Under the pieces are notes generated by a model. That model had not been told where the DNA came from. It saw nothing but the letters and a program-made list of their open reading frames with translations, and ran no database searches. This document shows positions 57,813-64,000 of a DNA stretch of 64,000 nucleotides, in pieces. The stretch comes from Takashimella koratensis (Eukaryota > Basidiomycota > Tremellomycetes > Trichosporonales > Tetragoniomycetaceae): the NCBI GenBank assembly GCA_003116875.1, contig BCKT01000003.1, forward strand, positions 1,869,185-1,933,184, written 5' to 3'. A program made the translations under genes and the position numbers. Numbering within the stretch: position 1 is the stretch's first letter; each line of letters starts with the position of its first letter.

Positions 57813-59351
57813 ATGACAACCGACGCCCGTGTACGACGCCTGGCGTGTAATCCCAACAACTACCCATGTACGCCCACTCAGCGCTGCATATGCTGACTCG
57901 CAGGGGGAAAGCAAGGCGACCAGGGGCTAGCCGCTCAGCTCGCGCCTAACGCGTCTCCGGATTTCAAGCTGGAAGGGACTAAAACATACGCCGAGGTGAG
58001 AGCGGTGACGGGCCTTGAGCTGACAACAGCTATGGATGGGAACGCACCCGAAGAATGAAGCCAAGCTATGGGGAAAGGACGAGACCTTGCGAGAGTTTGT
58101 AACCAGCCACCCGGACTTGTTGGGTGATGTGGCCCAAGTGAACAAGTTTCCGCCGCCTTTCGAAGGCGACTCGTTACATGTCCCGTTCCTCTTCAAGATA
58201 CTCAGCTGTCGCCAAGGTGGGTCGTGATCAGGAGCCGCGCTGACATGAAGCCCTCCCCCTACAGATCCATCCCGACAAGGAGTTGGCCGAGCAGCTTCAC
58301 CGCAAGAACCCGGATCAGTTTCCAGAGTAAGTAACTATACATTCGCGACTGATCTTAGCACCAACCACAAACCTGAGATCGCTGTATGCTTGACCGATCG
58401 CTTCTTGGGCTTTGCAGGGTTTCGGCCATACGAGCAGATCCGGTCATTCTTGCTATGCACCCCCGAGGTAACCATGCTGCCCGGAAACATCAAGGAGGCT
58501 ATCAAAGAGTTCACCGCCGCAGGGCAACTGGACAAGACCACGCAGTCGGCGAAGCTCAGAACCCTCTGGCATGCCTTCCTGGATCTGAAGGGAGACAAGG
58601 CGGTGAACGTGTTCTGCACTAGGGTCTCACGAGAAGGAATTGAAGCGTTCTCGCCGATGGGAGAAAAGGAGCTCGACTCGGCGGAGCGCAGCGCCCTCGT
58701 CGACGCCGTTGCCATCCTGCACAGGTACAATCCTGGTGACGCTTCCATCTTCACCTCATTGTAAGTCTGAACGCAGTCGTGGCTGACGAAAGATTCTTCA
58801 TGAACTTGGTTGAGTTGCACAAGGGCGAGGGTATGTACGTCGGCGCCGACGGAATTCACGCGTGGTTGGAGGGAGGTGAGTACTGCGTTGAGACCACACT
58901 GACCATAGACATTGTCGAGCTCATGGCGGTATCCGACAACGTGCTCAACGTAGGCTTTACACCCGAGAAAGACTCGACGCGGCTCGTGGCCAACGCAATC
59001 ACCGTCACCCCAAAAGCCAAGTCTCAGCTTCTCTTGAAGCCCCAAACATTTAAAAAGGGCAAGAAGGGCAAAACTACCGTGTACAGCACCCCGTTCGAAG
59101 AGTTCTCGATCCTTCGCGTTTCCGGAAGCGAAGAGCTTGAGGCGTTGACGGGGCCCGCCGTCGCCATTGTCACTGAAGGAAAAATGACTTTGTGGGACAA
59201 GGGCGAGCGACAAGTGCAGCAAGGCCAAGGACCAGGGACAGTATACTTTGTTGGTGCAGGCACGAATCTCGTGGTCGAGGGTGACGGAGAGGTCTGGATG
59301 GCGTTTTACGATGGAGACCCAACGGTAGCGGAGCAAGTGGGACCACAATGA
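57813..59351 (+). CDS. mannose-6-phosphate isomerase, type I
   Basis: Exons with 31-50 nt introns run from ATG 57813 to TGA 59351. The zinc-site segments of the type I family are present: 'YAELWMGTHPKNEAKLWG', 'LPLQIHPDKELAEQLHRKN' (Gln and His ligands, restored by splicing of a 34-nt intron at about 58218-58251), 'TNHKPEIAVCLTDRFLGFAG' (Glu ligand), and 'GMYVGADGIHAWLEG' (His ligand) followed across an intron by 'DIVELMAVSDNVLNVGFTPE'. The C-terminal cupin has 'GPAVAIVTEGKMTLWDKGER'. The enzyme interconverts fructose-6-P and mannose-6-P and so feeds GDP-mannose for glycoprotein and wall synthesis, including the substrate line of ALG12 at the other end of the window. It equals yeast PMI40/Cryptococcus MAN1 by homology. 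Confidence 0.93.
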
Positions 59352-59854
59352 GCGAAGTGCAAGTACCAATCAGAAGCGGCCGCAATGCACACGTTTCAAT
59401 GTCGAAGACGTGATGCATTCCCAGATGCGCAGTACGTTCCAGCGCGGCGGTGCCAAGGAAGCATAAAGGTATGTATCTCATCTCGGCGCTCGACTTGTTG
59501 CGGTCGTGAACTCGTACAAGAACCTGCCAAGCAGTCTTCGAAAATTGACGTGGTCGCCCGACTGACCCTTGGCCAAGCCACGCCAAGCCGTGGCAACTTT
59601 TTTGACCGAACAAATCGCCACTTCATGACCTTCCGATACCAGTTGAACCGCTGCTCAGTCTCGTTGCGGCGTGCGTTGCCAAGACGCTCATTGTCACGAG
59701 AAAGCTGATCCACGCACGTTTGTTTCTGACGATCAATCAGTCCCAACGCCGAGAGTGCCAAGTTGAAGCTGAAAAAAGTTGACTCCAAACGCCCGAGTAT
59801 AAAGTCCGGCGACGATCTGCCTCTCCGCAATCGTCAAACGAGTCAACCTTCACC
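59352..59854 (+). promoter_or_regulatory. promoter of PHO89-type phosphate permease
   Basis: In these 503 bases TATAAAG (59798-59804) stands 51 bases before the ATG. Two copies of CACGTTT (59390-59396 and 59715-59721) match the lower-affinity E-box form bound by Pho4-type factors in yeasts. No coding exon is supported here. Confidence 0.45.
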
Positions 59855-61765
59855 ATGCCTACTCTTCACCAATGGGACTATCTCTTCGCGTTCGGAACGA
59901 TCTTTGCGACACTCGACGCGTTCATGATTGGAGCCAACGATGTGGCCAACTCTTGGGCGACATCGGTTTCGAGTAAGAGTGTGACTCTGCGTCAAGCAGT
60001 CCTCGGCGCCATTGTATTCGAGTTTTTGGTAGGTCTTGAGCCCAACAGCGCTAACGGCAGGGTGCGGTCCTTGTCGGCGCCCGTACTACCACGACCATCA
60101 AAAGCGGCATCATCAGCGCCTCTGTCTTCCGGGGCAACGCCGGTGTCCAGCTTCTCGCATTCACTAACGCCATCTTCGTCTCCTCTATATGGCTGACGGT
60201 TGCTACGAGACTTTCGTGGCCTGTGTCCACCACCTACTCGATCGTCTCCGCTGTCGCCGGTACTGGAAGTAAGTTCATTTTCAACTCGTGCTGACTGTCA
60301 GTCGCTGTCGGTGGTTTCAACGCTCCCAACTGGGGCTGGAACAACGCCAACGGTCTCGGTGCCATCTGGGCGGGATTGATCATTGCCCCCGGTTTGTCGG
60401 CCGCGTTTGGTGCCATTTGCCACCTCCTCGTCAAGTTTATTGTTTTGCGTCGCAAGAACTCTACCAAATGGGCGCTCTACACCGGTCCCTTTTGGTTCTT
60501 CGTTGTGGCGGCGGTTTGCACCATGTCAATCAGTTGGTATCTCCTTTGAATGAGCTGACCTCAGTTTACAAGGGCGCTCCGTCGCTCAACCTCAAGTCGA
60601 TGCCCCCCGGCAAGACTGCCGCAGCTATCCTTATTACCGCTCTCGTCGTGTCCATTCTTGCAGCTGTCTTCTGGATGCCGTATGTCAACCAAATCGCTGT
60701 CAAGAACGACTACAGTAAGTTGACACTCGATGAAGCTGACAACAGCCATTCGATGGTACCACTTTTTCTATGGTCCACTTTTGTGGAACCGACCCGCCCC
60801 TGAAGACGCTGCCGATTTGCAAAAACAGGCAGTCGCAGACTATCGGATCCGACACGACCTCCCCGAGGAGACGCGCGAACGTGACTCCCAGCCTTCACGT
60901 GAGCCTCCAGAGAAACATGTCTAACTTTAGCCGTGGCCACGACAGAGTCAATCTCTGAGAAGGGACGCCATGGCGTTGAGGAGCAAACCCCTGTGGTCGA
61001 GCAGGAAGCCGCCATCGAGGACCCTACGCCGGCGCGACCCAAGATCGAAGGACCCATCATCCTCCCGCGCAATCTCTGGATCATCATCCGTTACAAAATT
61101 CCCGCCATCCTCCTCCACGGCTCATCCGTTGACGTCCATGCCATGCAAGCCAAAGCCGGAACTAAGGAGCACTCCGAAATGCAGAAAGTCTACGAACGCG
61201 CTCGACAGTACCCCAACTCGACCGAGACGGCATACTCATTCGTCCAGATTGTGACTGCCTGTACCGCCTCGTTTGCCCACGGTGCCAACGACCTCTCCAA
61301 CGCTGTCGGCCCATTCTCCGTCATCTGGAACACGTGGTATACAGGTGCCCTTACCGGCTCGAGCGCTCCTACCCCTGTCTGGATTCTCATCTACGGCGCT
61401 GCCACCCTCGATCTCGGTCTTGCTCTTTGTAAGTTCTGCTTTGAACGGCGCTGATGAAAGACGGATACAACATCATGGCCGTCCTCGGCAACCGCATCAC
61501 CCTTCACTCGCCCTCTCGTGGGTTCTGCATGGAGCTTGGTGCCGCGATCACCGTCATCCTCGCTTCGCAGTACGGTCTTCCCGTCTCGACGACCATGTGC
61601 ATCACCGGAGCGACCATTGGTGTCTCTCTCTGCAACGGTGATCTCCGTTCGACCAACTGGAAGGCCATCGGCTGGATCTATCTCGGGTGGATCGGGACCA
61701 TTATCGTGGTCATGATCGCCAGCGCATGTTCTATGGCCATCATCCTCAACGCTCCTCACTTCTGA
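59855..61765 (+). CDS. PHO89: PHO89-like Na+/phosphate symporter (PiT family)
   Basis: Several exons with introns of about 30-45 nt run from ATG 59855 to TGA 61765. Both inverted-repeat PiT signatures are present: '[20 protein letters not shown]' near the N-terminus and '[20 protein letters not shown]' in the second half, each giving the GANDxxN motif. Further family stretches are '[20 protein letters not shown]', '[17 protein letters not shown]' and '[20 protein letters not shown]'. A hydrophilic loop of ~150 residues rich in Glu and Arg ('RDSQPS...[10 protein letters not shown]' region) divides the two halves, as in Pho89. The plasma-membrane protein imports phosphate with a cation and is usually induced by phosphate starvation or alkaline pH. 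Confidence 0.93.
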
Positions 61766-62013
61766 GCTTTGTCTAATAGATTGAATGACCGGCATGCATA
61801 CACTGCAACCAGATATCATGAATGAGACTGGAGGGATCGTGTTAGGTTTCTCACTCGATCTGGGGGATCCATCGCTCGACGCTCTACGGACTGCTATATA
61901 TCCCTCTGTCACTCTGAAACCTCTCTACCCCTGTGGCGTCGGTCGCCGTCGGTCGCCGGCACACGGTTCGTTCCTCAGACGATGTGCCTCAAACCTGACA
62001 GATCGAAGTGTGG

Positions 62014-64000
62014 ATGGCGCAACATCGGGACGTGATATTTCGTTATATAAATGTTGGCAACGAGATCGCTCGTGTCTGTGAAGAATTTGATTGGGCTTTG
62101 GACTTTGTGAGCTCGCCTCACAGCATTGAGCTGATATTAGTTTGAACGGTTATTGGTTTATTGTGACACCGTGGTCGAGAAATTACGTGTTGTCTGTTGC
62201 ATCATCAGTCAGTTGACCACCGGTGAGTACGAGGATATTCTAACCCTAACTTTTAGCCAACCGCCCTACCGAAGCCGCTGAGCGCGCGTTTGAAACATTC
62301 CGCGAGCTGGGATATGACCTGGAAAATCCTGAAAAGGTTTCATGGTGGCACCCGTCGTCACCCGAAGAAGTCGAAGAGCTTCGAGAGTTGTTGCTCACTC
62401 AAGAGCTCCTGCCTGAGGACAACGAGCTGCACCTCTTAATGACGTTGTACTGTGCTGCCGGGTGAGCAACTGAGCTTATCACAACTAACAGCCAGACCAC
62501 CAGTATACTTTATCAGATCGCCATTGATGGTACCCTTGTTTAACATGGGGCTCGCCCTGAAGCCGCTAGTCAACCATCGACCGCATGTTGTTACTTGATC
62601 GGATCTTATTCTGTTGCCGTGAGCAGTTATCAATGATTTTGCTGACAAAAGGGTGCACGATATGTTACCAACATGGCTGTTAAACGAGCGTTATATGGCC
62701 TGGCTGCGGACGTTTCAAAGAAATTACCTCTCTCGCAGTGGACAAGTCATCAACTTTACGTCTGCATCTCCGTGGGATGGGTGAGTGAGCTTATCGACAG
62801 ACACTAACAGCAGTGCTTCCACCCTCTTCACGAGGTTGAGCGGCAATTCGCTCACACATTTGAGCAAATCATTAGCATGGGAGACGGCGATTTTGCGAGC
62901 TGTAAGCCAGGACCAAAGCGGTACTGACGAGTAGACTTTCTCATGGTCGACTTACCATGCCGGGTATTGTCAAGAAAACCGATCGACCTAGAGCTCCTGG
63001 CAAACCGGTACGGTATGATAAAACTGTTCTTCTCGCAAAGCAATCGGCTACTAGTTCATTCGACCGTGCAATATCTGGAGGATCGGGTGCACGAGAAGCC
63101 GTACGACGCTTTGATGGAAGGGGCTTTCACTACACACTTCGAGATGGCTGAGAACACACAACTCGGATACCACAACGGCTTGTTCCACATGTACGAACTC
63201 CGACTGCTTGTATGGTACGATGCGCCCCTCGAAATCCAACTTCAGAAAGCTGTGGCCGGAGTTCAATGGGACGACGGTGTGGGTGGGTTCCCACCCGCGT
63301 ACGAGCTCGCATTCTTGCGTTCTATCATCTTCATCCGGGCGAACAGAGATTCGCCCACCATCGCCGAAGCCTACACACTATTTGAAAGGATTGAAAAGTG
63401 GTGTAAGTCGGTGTCCTCGTTCGTACCTAATTTGCAGCGAGCTCTTGGTCACTTCGCATCAAGTTTCTCAAAGCATTGCAGCAGCTCAGAGCCGATCCCC
63501 TGGGATCATTGCTAGCTGTCGAACGGACAGTGCGGCTACTCCAGGATGCCAAAGAGCACGAACTATGTGGCCTTCTCAACATGTTCATCGCCAAGGAGCT
63601 TCGCGCCGTTATGCAGACCGACGGCGTTTCAATCGGTTACATCAGACGCGCCTTTTCCCAATACGAGATCGTACACGCGCATGGATACTTGGAGATGTTA
63701 CGAGGACGGTATCCAGGGAGTTGCCCAAACTTGCCTGGGCCGCCCCAACTTCCATCACATATCTTGGGGCTGAACGTGAGGGTGTCACGAAGAACATCCC
63801 AGGTGTCTATGCAAGGACGTGGACCGCTCATGGCAGAATCCAAGGACATCAGGACGGACCCTGACTCTGGCAGTGACTCCAGCATCGACTCCATGACGTG
63901 AGTGACGCCAAGTGTCTCCATTAATGCCAAGGTTGATGAGGTCTTCCTTGACGCTGGCGCAAGAGAAGGACCCCGACGCACTGCTTTGTAGATTACTGCG
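62014..64000 (+). CDS. unrecognised protein, runs off the right edge
   Basis: This region carries a chain of coding-like exons, but I could not join all of them. The first (from ATG 62014, or from an acceptor just before it) reads 'RYINVGNEIARVCEEFDWAL', continuing across a 34-nt intron with 'FERLLVYCDTVVEKLRVVCC' and then 'TEAAERAFETFRELGYDLEN'. Later exons give 'VHDMLPTWLLNERYMAWLRT', 'ERQFAHTFEQIISMGDGDFA' plus 'LELLANRYGMIKLFFSQSNR', 'YELRLLVWYDAPLEIQLQKA' and 'LLNMFIAKELRAVMQTDGVS'. The helical, TPR-like spacing of aromatic and small residues suggests a superhelical repeat protein, perhaps related to the TPR segment of large fungal signalling proteins, but no domain is certain. The piece at 62470-62650 does not splice cleanly. 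Confidence 0.45.

Noticed and set aside
58200..58270. Apparent loss of the zinc site frame in mannose-6-phosphate isomerase
   Set aside because: Splicing at the GTGGGT donor and the CTGACATGAAG acceptor gives 'LPLQIHPDK' in frame.

Overview
The window is nuclear DNA of a GC-rich basidiomycete, most likely a tremellomycetous yeast of Trichosporonales type (taxonomy inferred). Nearly every gene is split by canonical GT..AG introns with a CTGAC/CTAAC branch site just before the acceptor. Gene content is fungal throughout: ALG12, ESS1, PHO89-type phosphate permease, Zn2Cys6 regulators, an AspRS-DUF2156 fusion, D-amino-acid oxidase and Dal5-type transporters. I rebuilt exons by hand from splice sites and phase; where exon ranges are given, their phases add up.

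Left part (0.3-24.2 kb) is housekeeping-like, with introns of 60-390 nt: a 1249-residue BTB/POZ protein (-), a short-chain dehydrogenase (+), ALG12 mannosyltransferase (+), a monocarboxylate-type MFS transporter (+), a malonyl-CoA-synthetase-like acyl-CoA ligase (-), an NmrA-like protein (+), the Pin1-type isomerase ESS1 (+) and a Zn2Cys6 regulator (-).

Middle part (25-43 kb) is an accessory nutrient-use region with introns mostly of 31-47 nt: a Dal5-type MFS transporter, a small TAG-interrupted gene, a secreted feruloyl esterase/tannase, a methionine-type permease, a methyltransferase, a choline/GABA-type permease, an M19 dipeptidase with a defective splice acceptor, a regulator lacking a visible DNA-binding domain, a D-amino-acid oxidase, a second NmrA-like protein and a Gfo/Idh/MocA oxidoreductase. 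Permease, dipeptidase, regulator and oxidase lie side by side and would make a coherent route for D-amino-acid-containing dipeptides (inference).

Right part (43-64 kb): a PQ-loop transporter, an Atg22-like transporter, a Zn2Cys6 regulator divergent from a proline iminopeptidase, then the most notable locus: an aspartyl-tRNA synthetase fused to a DUF2156 aminoacyl-transferase domain (the architecture of ergosteryl-aspartate synthase, ErdS), divergent from an alpha/beta hydrolase that is a good candidate for the matching ester hydrolase (ErdH). After it come a DsbA/FrnE-like gene with an in-frame TAG, a TMEM53-like hydrolase, a DUF218 protein, mannose-6-phosphate isomerase, a PHO89-type permease, and an unrecognised gene running off the right edge.

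No rRNA, tRNA, transposon or CRISPR array was found.
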